A stretch of DNA of 64,000 nt, taken from positions 1,178,001-1,242,000 of the forward strand of contig JADJLJ010000001.1 of the NCBI GenBank assembly GCA_016710165.1, read 5' to 3'. The position numbers were made by a program, and so were the translations under genes. The stretch comes from Chitinophagaceae bacterium. GTDB taxonomy: Bacteria; Bacteroidota; Bacteroidia; Chitinophagales; Chitinophagaceae. Below the pieces are notes generated by a model that ran no database searches, was not told the DNA's origin, and saw nothing but the letters and a program-made list of their open reading frames with translations. Each line of letters opens with the position of its first letter. Position 1 is the first letter of the stretch. Shown in pieces: positions 1 through 7,080 of the stretch.

Positions 1-391
1 TGCGGATATGATCGATCGCTTTTTTATATTTCTCCTTACCGGTGATATTGTATAACATCATCACCAGTTTGCCATTGTTGGTATGATCGATATTGAACTC
101 ATCCCGCCTATAATCTTTTATAGTTCCGTCCTCCCGTACATAATAATCCATGCTGTGCTGGATGTACCTGAAGTATGCCGCATCCCCATACAATTTCCAG
201 ATACCCCCGATCCCTTTCAGGATCACACCCTGGTCGTAGCTCCACCGGGCAGGATTGCCCGGTTTCACGGCAAACGAATCGGGCCAGGTACGCATGGCGG
301 TCTGTGCCATTTGCTGTGAGTATGGTATTTGCTGCGCATTGGTTGCTGCAGCAACGATCAGTAACACACTTATGAAATACAGTTTTTTCAT
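1..391 (-). CDS. GH105 unsaturated rhamnogalacturonyl hydrolase, N-terminal part (cut by window edge)
   Basis: About 130 residues are visible; the gene runs off the left edge. Starting at the ATG at 391 gives a clean signal peptide (MKKLYFISVLLIVAAATNAQQ). In-frame ATGs at 409, 451 and 466 would only add a poorly signal-like extension. After the signal, the motif RWSYDQGVILKGI followed by YFRYIQHSMDYYV and DEFNIDHTNNGK matches the first helices of the (alpha/alpha)6 barrel of GH88/GH105 proteins of the YteR/RhiN type. That family hydrolyses the unsaturated galacturonyl end of rhamnogalacturonan or pectin oligomers left by lyases, usually in the periplasm. The catalytic Asp lies outside the window, so activity cannot be judged. 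It is the last visible gene of the kduD-kduI-GH28 group. The released unsaturated uronate would feed KduI and KduD. Confidence 0.82.
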   Translation of the reverse strand, partial: MKKLYFISVLLIVAAATNAQQIPYSQQMAQTAMRTWPDSFAVKPGNPARWSYDQGVILKGIGGIWKLYGDAAYFRYIQHSMDYYVREDGTIKDYRRDEFNIDHTNNGKLVMMLYNITGKEKYKKAIDHIR

Positions 392-474
392 TTTCTTTTT
401 TACCGGCATTTTATCTTTACTCAGTTTCACAGGCGTCGCACTCTTGTACATTTGTTCTTTATTCATCTTTTTTA

Positions 475-520
475 CTTCACCCTCCTTCTCCCTCTCCTTT
501 GGAGAGGGGCTGGGGTGAGG
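475..520. repeat. Palindromic intergenic repeat (REP/MITE-like end)
   Basis: A 46-bp imperfect palindrome abuts the stop codon of the CE12-GH28 gene. The core is CCCTCTCC (490-497), TTT, GGAGAGGG (501-508), and it ends in GGGGTGAGG. The same core recurs at 2935-2954, 3953-3971 and 4107-4126, always in the spacers of this gene group. The rest of the 392-520 spacer is AT-rich, with no other recognisable signal. Confidence 0.75.
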
Positions 521-2917
521 TTAATTTTTCTTTGCTTTTGTTTTTTTCTTCTTTTCTTCAACAACCGGTTGTTGCATCCAGTTTACTACCGCATCTGCAG
601 AACCAAAACCGGCTATCAATTTCTGCTTTGCCTTTGCTGCATCGGTATTGATGATACTGATGTTCTTTGTCCGGTCGCCCTGCACCATGGCCAGTACATC
701 AGCGCTGTCTTTGAATTTCAACCCATCCATGGTAATGCTGTCGCTGTTCAATACATACGCCACCGGGTTCGTATTCCTGCTGATCATGGTTATGTTCTTC
801 AGGTTGATGTTGTTGGCCTCCTGTATATCTATCCCTTCATTGGCCTGCAATACGGCATTCTCGATCCAGATATTTTTAATGTGCATCTCCGGGATACCAC
901 GCACAAAGATCCCTTTGGCAGCTCCATTGCAGGTGATGTGGCGGAAAAAGAAATTACGGAACTGCGGTGTCGTTTCATCCACCGGCTTGAATTCAACCTT
1001 CGGGGGTTCTCTTTTCTCGCCGGCAAGTACCACCGGGTCCTTTGCCATATAGTACATATCAAACAGGATGGCTTCGGCAGGAATATCCTTCATGTTCACA
1101 TTGTTCACATAAACATTTTCCACCACACCGCCTCTTCCCCGGGTGGTTTTAAACCGCAAGCCGATGTCGCTTCCAATAAATGTGCAGTTGCTCACAAAAA
1201 GGTTCTTTGCCCCCCCACTCATTTCACTGCCCACCACAAAGCCGCCATGTGAATGATATACCGTGCAGTTATTAACGATGATATCCTGGGTGGGCATTCC
1301 TCTTTTTCTTCCTTCGGCATCACGGCCGCTTTTGATACAGATGCCATCATCGCCGGTATCGAAGCTGCAGTCTTCCACCAGGGCATTCTTACAACTCTCC
1401 AGGTCAAGGGCATCGGTATTGGTGCCATACCAGGGATTCTTGACTTTCAGGTTCTTTATTGTGATGTGCTCACTCATCATCAGGTGGGTGGTCCAGGCGG
1501 GAGAGTTCTCAAAAGTCACCCCTTCGATCAGTATGTTCCTGCATTGATAGATACGGATCATGTTCGGCCGCAGGTAATCTTTCACTTCTTCAAAATCTTT
1601 CAACGTTTTTCCATCGGTAAGTTTACCGATGTTGTTTGTCAAAGAACCTTTCAATGCTTTTTCGGAAGAATACCACATTTTTTTATCGGCGGTGAGCACC
1701 CCGCCGAACTCTTTCAGGTGTTTCTTCCATTCACTTTCTGTTAATTTATCTTTTTTAACAGGCCGCCAGTAATACCCATTACCATTCATAATGCCCTTTC
1801 CGGTGATGGCAATGTTCTCTAAATTTTCGGCAACAAGCGGCGACTGGCACCTGGCCGCATCTACTCCTTCAAAAGAAGAAACAACTAATGGATATTGGTT
1901 AAAGTCGGGACTGAATATCACCAGGGCACCCTTGGCGAGGTGCAGGTTGATATTGCTTTTCATAATGACCGGACCGGTAACAAAGGAACCTCTTGGGATC
2001 AGAACGGTGCCTCCGCCCTGTTTGGCGCATTCTTCAATTGTTTTGTTGATGGCGGCAGAATTCAGTGTCATTCCATCTGCAATGGCGCCATAACGGAGGA
2101 TATTGAATGTGTCTTTCTTAAAGTGCGGTGTATAGATCTTAGGCAGTTCGAAGGCAAACTTTTCTTTAAAGTCGGATGGCTTTAAATATTCTGCCAGCGG
2201 CAGGTTTTGTTCTTTGATGCCCTGGCAAACCAATGAAGCCACCGAAGCAGCGCCGTATTCACTGAAATGGGTATTATCTTCTGCTTTGCCCCTGTAATTC
2301 TTAAAGTGCCCGGGAGGAATGGTAAGAAAGAAACGTCTTGATCCCTCCACGCCTTCCTTCACGATCAGTGCTTCGCTGCTTTTATGCAGGTCGATCAAAG
2401 GCACATTCATCCGGGCAGCTACTTCCTTCACCACCACGGGATATTCGCCATGCTGGTCAATGAATTTACCCGTTGCATCAAACTTTCTCCGCATCACCGG
2501 GGTGATCAGTACCGGATTTGCTCCTTTACTCCTTACATCATTCACAAAACGGATCAGGTTTTGTTTATACAACGTGTGTGCCGGTGCAGAACGGTTACTG
2601 TCTTCCGCTTTCTGATCGTTGTGCCCGAACTGGATCATCACATAATCACCCGCCTTCAACCGGCTCATCACCGTATCCCAGCGGTGTTCATTGATGAAAC
2701 TTTTGGTGCTCCTTCCGTTCACCGCGTGGTTCTGTACCTCGATCTCATCGGTCATGTATTTTGGAAAGAACTGCCCCCAGCCCCTTTCCGGGTTATCATC
2801 CAGCGGTTTATTGGCCATGGTGCTGTCGCCAATTAAAAAAACCGTTACTTTTCTTTCGGGTAAGAAAAAAGAAAAGCCGCTGATGACAAGAGATACTATG
2901 ATTATGTATTTTTTCAT
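521..2917 (-). CDS. Two-domain pectinase: CE12-type SGNH acetylesterase fused to GH28 polygalacturonase
   Basis: This exported 798-residue protein carries two catalytic modules. Residues about 24-240 are an SGNH (rhamnogalacturonan acetylesterase, CE12-like) domain. It has GDSTM with nucleophile Ser32, GHND at 98-101, and the Asp214/His217 pair in DNTHFSEYG. Residues about 268-780 are a right-handed beta-helix of family GH28. The family signatures are present: NTDALD (Asp502), GDD (Asp523, Asp524), SHGG (His557) and RFKT (588-591). All catalytic positions of both modules are therefore kept. The N-terminus is a short hydrophobic signal peptide, and a Lys-rich tail ends the protein. The expected job is removing acetyl groups from the rhamnogalacturonan/homogalacturonan backbone and hydrolysing the exposed galacturonosyl bonds. 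It follows kduI across a palindromic spacer. GH28 substrate (homogalacturonan or rhamnogalacturonan) cannot be told from sequence alone. Confidence 0.9.
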   Translation of the reverse strand: MKKYIIIVSLVISGFSFFLPERKVTVFLIGDSTMANKPLDDNPERGWGQFFPKYMTDEIEVQNHAVNGRSTKSFINEHRWDTVMSRLKAGDYVMIQFGHNDQKAEDSNRSAPAHTLYKQNLIRFVNDVRSKGANPVLITPVMRRKFDATGKFIDQHGEYPVVVKEVAARMNVPLIDLHKSSEALIVKEGVEGSRRFFLTIPPGHFKNYRGKAEDNTHFSEYGAASVASLVCQGIKEQNLPLAEYLKPSDFKEKFAFELPKIYTPHFKKDTFNILRYGAIADGMTLNSAAINKTIEECAKQGGGTVLIPRGSFVTGPVIMKSNINLHLAKGALVIFSPDFNQYPLVVSSFEGVDAARCQSPLVAENLENIAITGKGIMNGNGYYWRPVKKDKLTESEWKKHLKEFGGVLTADKKMWYSSEKALKGSLTNNIGKLTDGKTLKDFEEVKDYLRPNMIRIYQCRNILIEGVTFENSPAWTTHLMMSEHITIKNLKVKNPWYGTNTDALDLESCKNALVEDCSFDTGDDGICIKSGRDAEGRKRGMPTQDIIVNNCTVYHSHGGFVVGSEMSGGAKNLFVSNCTFIGSDIGLRFKTTRGRGGVVENVYVNNVNMKDIPAEAILFDMYYMAKDPVVLAGEKREPPKVEFKPVDETTPQFRNFFFRHITCNGAAKGIFVRGIPEMHIKNIWIENAVLQANEGIDIQEANNINLKNITMISRNTNPVAYVLNSDSITMDGLKFKDSADVLAMVQGDRTKNISIINTDAAKAKQKLIAGFGSADAVVNWMQQPVVEEKKKKTKAKKN

Positions 2918-2921
2918 TTGA

Positions 2922-3102
2922 CCTCACCCTCATTCCCTCTCCCTTTGGAGAGGGAGGCCAGGCTTTATTTTATTAATTAAACATTTGTTTTTACTTTTCA
3001 TCATTGTTAACTTCTTCATCACTAATTCTAACAACCATTCTTTTTCAGCGATTTATTCTTCGTACTGATCTCCTCCATTTCCCCTTCAGGGGATAGGGGC
3101 TT
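2922..3102. repeat. MITE-like intergenic element, copy 1 (right end decayed)
   Basis: This element fills the gap between the CE12-GH28 start codon and the kduI stop. It begins with CCTCACCCTCATT, then the palindrome CCCTCTCC (2935-2942) / GGAGAGGG (2947-2954). A segment shared with the 3940-4139 element follows (GGCTT-ATTTTATTA-TTAAACATTTGTTTT, ACTTTTCATCAT). It ends in a degraded palindrome, CCCC-TTCA-GGGG (3081-3092). No coding capacity is seen. Confidence 0.65.
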
Positions 3103-3933
3103 TTATTTTAATTTATTTATATCAACCATGTCCATATCCGCATAATCCTGGTTCTCACCGGCCATGCCCCAGATAAATCCGTAATTGCTGGTACCGCATC
3201 CGCTGTGGATGCTCCAGGGCGGCGATATGATGGCCTCGTCATTGCTTACCACCAGGTGTTTTGTCCGGGTTGGCTCTCCCATCAGGTGGATCACTTTCTG
3301 GTCTTTCGGTATGTCGAAATAGAAATAGGCTTCCATCCGGCGGTCATGTACATGCGTGGGCATCGTATTCCACACGCTCCCTTCCTTTAAAATGGTCAGG
3401 CCCATCACCAATTGGCAGCTTTTAATTCCTGCAGCATGGATGTATTTATAAATGGTGCGCTGGTTGGCGGTTGCTATGGCTCCCATTTCCACGGGCATTG
3501 CTTTTTCCTTTTTCATCAGCCTTGTTGCATAAACGTGATGGGCAGGAGCAGATAATAAATAGAATTTTGCGGGACTGTCCTTCTTTTTGCTTTTGAAAGA
3601 AATTTTTTCACTGCCCCTTCCAACATACAGGCAATCGAGTTTGTTTATGTCGTAGACTTTCCCGTTCACTTTTATTTCTCCGTCGCCACCCACATTGATG
3701 ATGCCGAGTTCCCTTCTTTCCAGAAAATATTTTGCTTTCAGCGCCTCGTAGGTCGGCAATGCAACAGTTCTGCTGACCGGCATCACACCCCCGATGATCA
3801 TCCGGTCGTAGTGAGAATAGACCAGTGTCAATACATCTTCCTGCATCAATGATGTGATCAGGAAATTACTCCGTAATTCTTCAGTCGTCATCGTACTTAC
3901 TTCCTTAGCGCTGTTGTGAAATCTTATTTGCAT
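3103..3933 (-). CDS. kduI: 5-dehydro-4-deoxy-D-glucuronate isomerase (4-deoxy-L-threo-5-hexosulose-uronate ketol-isomerase)
   Basis: This cytoplasmic enzyme of 276 residues, the usual KduI length, has no signal peptide. It isomerises the 4-deoxy-5-keto uronate released from unsaturated pectin oligomers to 3-deoxy-D-glycero-2,5-hexodiulosonate, the substrate of KduD. The protein is a cupin. The zinc site of the family is visible as THVHDRRMEAY (His194, His196, Glu201) with His243 in SIHSGCG. The C-terminal block SNYGFIWGMAGENQDYADMD is typical of KduI. It lies directly downstream of kduD, separated by a 200-bp palindromic element. The same type of element separates it from the next gene, so both sides of kduI are bordered by related repeats. 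Confidence 0.95.
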   Translation of the reverse strand: MQIRFHNSAKEVSTMTTEELRSNFLITSLMQEDVLTLVYSHYDRMIIGGVMPVSRTVALPTYEALKAKYFLERRELGIINVGGDGEIKVNGKVYDINKLDCLYVGRGSEKISFKSKKKDSPAKFYLLSAPAHHVYATRLMKKEKAMPVEMGAIATANQRTIYKYIHAAGIKSCQLVMGLTILKEGSVWNTMPTHVHDRRMEAYFYFDIPKDQKVIHLMGEPTRTKHLVVSNDEAIISPPWSIHSGCGTSNYGFIWGMAGENQDYADMDMVDINKLK

Positions 3934-3939
3934 TTTTTA

Positions 3940-4139
3940 CCTCACCCTCATTCCCTCTCCAGAGGAGAGGGAGGCCGGGCTTCATTTTATTAGTTAAACA
4001 TTTGTTTTTTACTTTTCATCATCATTGCCTTATTCATCATTAACCCTATCAACAATTCCATTTTGCCATTACCCTTCGCATTAATCTCCGCCTTTATCTT
4101 CGGGTTCCCTCTCCCCCAGGAGAGGGGTTGGGGTGAGGT
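3940..4139. repeat. MITE-like intergenic element, copy 2 (inverted ends intact)
   Basis: A 200-bp element occupies nearly all of the kduI-kduD spacer. The left end CCTCACCCTCATTCCCTCTCC is an imperfect inverted copy of the right end, GGAGAGGGGTTGGGGTGAGG. Each end also holds its own short palindrome (3953-3971 and 4107-4126). The interior resembles the 2922-3102 element. No open reading frame or transposase is inside. The arrangement is like a MITE or paired REP element, but no target-site duplication could be confirmed. Confidence 0.65.
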
Positions 4140-4148
4140 ATTTGAATT

Positions 4149-4919
4149 CTACCTCCCCATCCATCCGCCATCCACCGTAATAATGGTCCCGTTCATATAA
4201 TCGCTGGCGGCGCTGGCCAAAAAAACGGTCACGCCTTTAAAGTCATCCGGCTGGCCCCAACGGCTGGCAGGTATCCTGCTTAAAATAGATTGGCTTCTGT
4301 CCGGGTCATTCCGCAATGCTTCGGTATTATCCGTGGCTATATAACCCGGTGCGATCCCATTCACATTGATCCCTTTGGAAGCCCATTCATTGGCAAAGGC
4401 CTTTATCAGGCTGGCGATGGCACCTTTGCTTGCTGCATACCCGGGCACATTTATACCGCCCTGGAAACTCAACAATGAAGCAGTAAAAATGATCTTGCCG
4501 CTTCCCTGTTGTATCATTTTTTTACCGACCTCCCTTGTAAGTATGAATTGAGCATCGAGGTTCACGGCAATCACTTTATCCCAGAACTCATCACTGTGTT
4601 CTGCTGCCGGGCCACGGAGGATCATCCCCGCGTTATTCACCAGGATGTCAATGCGCTCATTTTCTGCAGTAACTTTCTGAATAAAATCCCTGAGCGATGC
4701 CCGGTCGCTGAAATCACATTGATAAGGCCTGAATGATCTTCCGAGTGAAGTAATGTCTTTTTCAATGTCACTGCCGGAGAGGGGCATATTTGCAGAAACG
4801 CCAATAACATCAGCCCCTGCCTCTGCGAGGCCAATGGCCATGGCTTTGCCGATGCCTTTGTTACAGCCGGTAACTAAAGCGGTCTTGTCAGTAAGGGTAA
4901 AAAGGTCAAATATTTTCAT
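4149..4919 (-). CDS. kduD: 2-dehydro-3-deoxy-D-gluconate 5-dehydrogenase / 2-deoxy-D-gluconate 3-dehydrogenase (SDR)
   Basis: This cytoplasmic short-chain dehydrogenase reduces 3-deoxy-D-glycero-2,5-hexodiulosonate (the KduI product) to 2-keto-3-deoxygluconate, using NAD(P)H. From the ATG at 4919 it has 256 residues. An upstream in-frame TTG at 4928 adds only three residues and is less likely. Family marks are TGCNKGIG (residues 17-24, cofactor loop), NNAG (95-98), a catalytic Ser148 in FTASLL, and YAASK (Tyr161, Lys165). The N-terminus MKIFDLFTLTDKTALVTG is the usual KduD start. It is the first gene of the kduD-kduI-CE12/GH28-GH105 group. A palindrome matching the one beside the LacI gene lies 75-101 bases upstream, so repression by that regulator, lifted by a pectin-derived ligand, is the likely control. 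Confidence 0.93.
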   Translation of the reverse strand: MKIFDLFTLTDKTALVTGCNKGIGKAMAIGLAEAGADVIGVSANMPLSGSDIEKDITSLGRSFRPYQCDFSDRASLRDFIQKVTAENERIDILVNNAGMILRGPAAEHSDEFWDKVIAVNLDAQFILTREVGKKMIQQGSGKIIFTASLLSFQGGINVPGYAASKGAIASLIKAFANEWASKGINVNGIAPGYIATDNTEALRNDPDRSQSILSRIPASRWGQPDDFKGVTVFLASAASDYMNGTIITVDGGWMGR

Positions 4920-4993
4920 TACAACCAATCGTTATAGCATATCAATTTTACCAAAATAATCTCAGGTTAAAGAGCAATAAAACAGGTTTATTT

Positions 4994-5020
4994 ACGCAAT
5001 CGTTCCCGATAACGATACCG
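4994..5020. promoter_or_regulatory. Probable LacI-family operator upstream of kduD
   Basis: The half-sites CAATCGTT (4997-5004) and AACGATAC (5011-5018) are separated by CCCGAT. The site matches the palindrome at 19177-19203: both share TTTACGCAATCGTT, a central CCGRT and AACGAT. A further single half-site CAATCGTT lies at 4926-4933, just before the kduD start. That one copy lies upstream of kduD and the other beside the LacI-type gene argues for one regulon. Binding is inferred, not shown. Confidence 0.7.
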
Positions 5021-5051
5021 GTTTTCCGGAGGGGTTTTTTACCCCCCTTTC

Positions 5052-5483
5052 CTATTGGATCTTCACTGCCTGGCGGGCCAGCAGGATCCAATGTCCATGC
5101 TGCTTTTGCCATACCTGCAATACGGACAAATGTACTTCACCGGGCTTCCCGTTGTCATTGGTAACCGCATTGAATCTATGCCGTACAATGGCCGTATTCT
5201 TACTCACCGAAATGGTCTGTTCCGGGAGTTCCAGTGTTACAAAATCACTCTTGCCGGAAATGATCTTCCGGATGAATACTCCCTTGTCATCTATATGCCC
5301 GCTGGAATGACCGTAACTCAGTTTTTCCGAACTGAGTTTATCCCGCATGGCTGAATCTGCATCCACCCTTGCCTTGCGCATCTGTTCAACAGCATCTGCA
5401 ACCGCAATTTCCTGTTTGCTTTGTGCTTTTGCAGTGCTTAAGATGGTAACTGATATAAAGAGGATCGTGATGATCTTTTTCAT
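5052..5483 (-). CDS. Small exported NTF2/SnoaL-like (DUF4440-type) protein
   Basis: This 143-residue protein has a clear signal peptide (MKKIITILFISVTILSTAKAQ). The mature part has the layout of the NTF2-like fold. An N-terminal helical stretch (VADAVEQMRKARVDADSAMRDKLSSEKLSYGHSSG) is followed by beta strands ending in VLQVWQKQHGHWILLARQAVKI, the typical last strands of SnoaL/DUF4440 proteins. Such proteins bind small ligands or act as isomerase or cyclase-like enzymes; no catalytic set can be named here. It begins 10 bases after the Tat-signal Gfo/Idh gene and is probably co-transcribed with it, so the two may act on the same sugar acid. Fold assignment is fairly secure; function is unknown. 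Confidence 0.7.
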   Translation of the reverse strand: MKKIITILFISVTILSTAKAQSKQEIAVADAVEQMRKARVDADSAMRDKLSSEKLSYGHSSGHIDDKGVFIRKIISGKSDFVTLELPEQTISVSKNTAIVRHRFNAVTNDNGKPGEVHLSVLQVWQKQHGHWILLARQAVKIQ

Positions 5484-5493
5484 TGATATGATT

Positions 5494-6888
5494 TTAGTAC
5501 CTGTTTGCCATCGGCACCAGGTCGGTTAATTCAGAAATCTTTACCGGTCGTTTCTGCCGGATGCTTTCCCGGGCAGCAATACCGATCAATACCGACATCG
5601 CCCCATCCCTGGTCCCGGCCATTACATGATGCGGATCATCGGTTGGGTCAACAAATATCCTCCGCTGCATCCGCTGGTCTCCACCACCATGCCCGCCCTT
5701 GATCTTTGGCGTGGTGAATATTTCATAGTTCTTTTCAAAATTGTCCATCACCATGATCTCCCTGAACTCACCGGCAATGGCATCATCGGCATTACTCATC
5801 TCCATGGCATGGCGGCTGGCCTGGTCATCGGGCAATTTTTGCAGGTAAGGAATATCCTCCCATGTTTCGATCCTGCCTTTCATGCCATTGAATGCGATCT
5901 GCCAGCCTTCATACGGCGAATAGGTAGTGAGTGAATAATTAGCGGTAACGCCGTTTGCATAAATGATCTGCGCCGACATCTTATCGTAGATATCTATTTC
6001 ATTGCTCCATACACAACCGTCTCTTATATAGCCATCGTGCTGTTCGTTCTTTACATAAAGATCCACGAGCCGCTGGTCTTTGCTGATGTCCCAATAAAAT
6101 TTACAATTGCCCTTGTGCTCGCATCCCCGGCATTTCGTTCCCCTGAATGAATTATTCTTTCCATAATGCTCCAGGCTTCCGTATGCCGATACTTCCACCG
6201 GTTCCGAATTCAGCCACCAGTTCAGCAGGTCGAAATGGTGGGTGGCTTTATGCACCCACAAGGAACCGCTTTTTGCCATGCGGCCATGCCACCTGCGGAA
6301 ATAATCCGACCCATGGTATACATTCAGGTACCAGTTAAAATCAACCGATGTGATCCTGCCAACCCGTTCCTTTGCCAGCAATTCCTTCAATTGCATGTTG
6401 TGCACGCTGTGGCGGTAGTTGAATGCAACCGTTACCCGCTTCCCTGATCTTTTTTCTGCATCCAGTATCCGTTTACACTTCAACTCGTCGGTCGTCATTG
6501 GTTTTTCAGTGATCACATGAAAGCCTTTGTCAAGCGCTTTTACAATAAATTCATCGTGGGTGGCGTCCACCGTGGTTACAATGATATAATCCGCTTTCAC
6601 CTTTTCCAGCATTTCGTCAAAACTGGTGAACGTGGGACAGTTTATTTTATAGACCTCTTTTGCATAAGCCACTCTTCCGGGGTTGATATCGCATAAGCCG
6701 GTGAACTCAACCACCGATCCAAAATTCTTCAGCAATTCCCTTCCCCAAAAACCCGAACCCCTGTGACCTGTACCAACCTGCGCCAGTTTTATCTTACCAG
6801 CAGCCGGCAATGCAAAACTTTCAAAAGGATGAAGCATCAGTGCTGCTCCCGTGGCGGCTGTATAACCAAGAAATTTTCTGCGTTCCAT
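5494..6888 (-). CDS. Tat-exported Gfo/Idh/MocA family oxidoreductase
   Basis: This protein has 464 residues. The N-terminus MERRKFLGYTAATGAALML is a twin-arginine type signal, so the protein is expected to be exported folded with its cofactor. A nucleotide-binding Rossmann segment follows (KLAQVGTGHRGSGFWGR, about 34-50). The family motif EKP is at 128-130, and the C-terminal alpha/beta domain follows. A Cys-rich insertion, CRGCEHKGNC, lies between the domains and may bind a metal. Members of this family act as NAD(P)-dependent sugar dehydrogenases. Some exported ones are glycosidases using a retained NAD (GH109), so a glycosidase role is possible. It lies in the pectin locus, 192 bases after the GH43 gene across an 18-bp tandem repeat array, and just before the NTF2-like gene. 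Confidence 0.85.
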   Translation of the reverse strand: MERRKFLGYTAATGAALMLHPFESFALPAAGKIKLAQVGTGHRGSGFWGRELLKNFGSVVEFTGLCDINPGRVAYAKEVYKINCPTFTSFDEMLEKVKADYIIVTTVDATHDEFIVKALDKGFHVITEKPMTTDELKCKRILDAEKRSGKRVTVAFNYRHSVHNMQLKELLAKERVGRITSVDFNWYLNVYHGSDYFRRWHGRMAKSGSLWVHKATHHFDLLNWWLNSEPVEVSAYGSLEHYGKNNSFRGTKCRGCEHKGNCKFYWDISKDQRLVDLYVKNEQHDGYIRDGCVWSNEIDIYDKMSAQIIYANGVTANYSLTTYSPYEGWQIAFNGMKGRIETWEDIPYLQKLPDDQASRHAMEMSNADDAIAGEFREIMVMDNFEKNYEIFTTPKIKGGHGGGDQRMQRRIFVDPTDDPHHVMAGTRDGAMSVLIGIAARESIRQKRPVKISELTDLVPMANRY

Positions 6889-6929
6889 AATAACGAGTTT
6901 AGGTTTATACTGTTTAAAAAGTCTGATCC

Positions 6930-7079
6930 GCTAAGACGTTACAATCGTTTAAGACGTTACATTCGTTTAAGACGTTTCATTCGTTTAAAACGTTGCAATC
7001 GTTTAAGACGTTGCAATCGTTTGGGTCGTTACATGGTTAAACAGTGTTTGACGATGCAACGAATGCAAGGTCTTAAACG
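6930..7079. repeat. 18-bp tandem repeat array with an inverted arm
   Basis: Six 18-bp units with consensus TTTAAGACGTTRCAATCG start at 6930, 6948, 6966, 6984, 7002 and 7020; the last one is degenerate. The segment 7000-7021 is repeated in inverted orientation at 7058-7079, with 20 of 22 positions paired, ending immediately at the GH43 stop codon. The array would be transcribed as part of the leader of the Gfo/Idh gene and could fold into a long hairpin. Three units contain CAATCGTT, the half-site of the LacI-type palindromes at 4997 and 19182. Confidence 0.85.
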
Positions 7080-7080
7080 A

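Noticed and set aside
452..1252. Plus-strand 266-residue open frame antisense to the CE12-GH28 gene
   Set aside because: It is the shadow of a strongly supported minus-strand gene with catalytic motifs; it lacks any family resemblance.
3940..4139. Insertion sequence
   Set aside because: It is only 200 bp, has no open frame or transposase, and no clear target-site duplication; it is better described as MITE- or REP-like.
5020..5051. Possible terminator after the NTF2-like gene (GGGG...CCCC)
   Set aside because: The stem is only 4-5 bp and no U-tract follows on the minus strand.
6930..7037. Possible CRISPR array
   Set aside because: The units are directly adjacent 18-mers with no unique spacers, and no cas genes are nearby.
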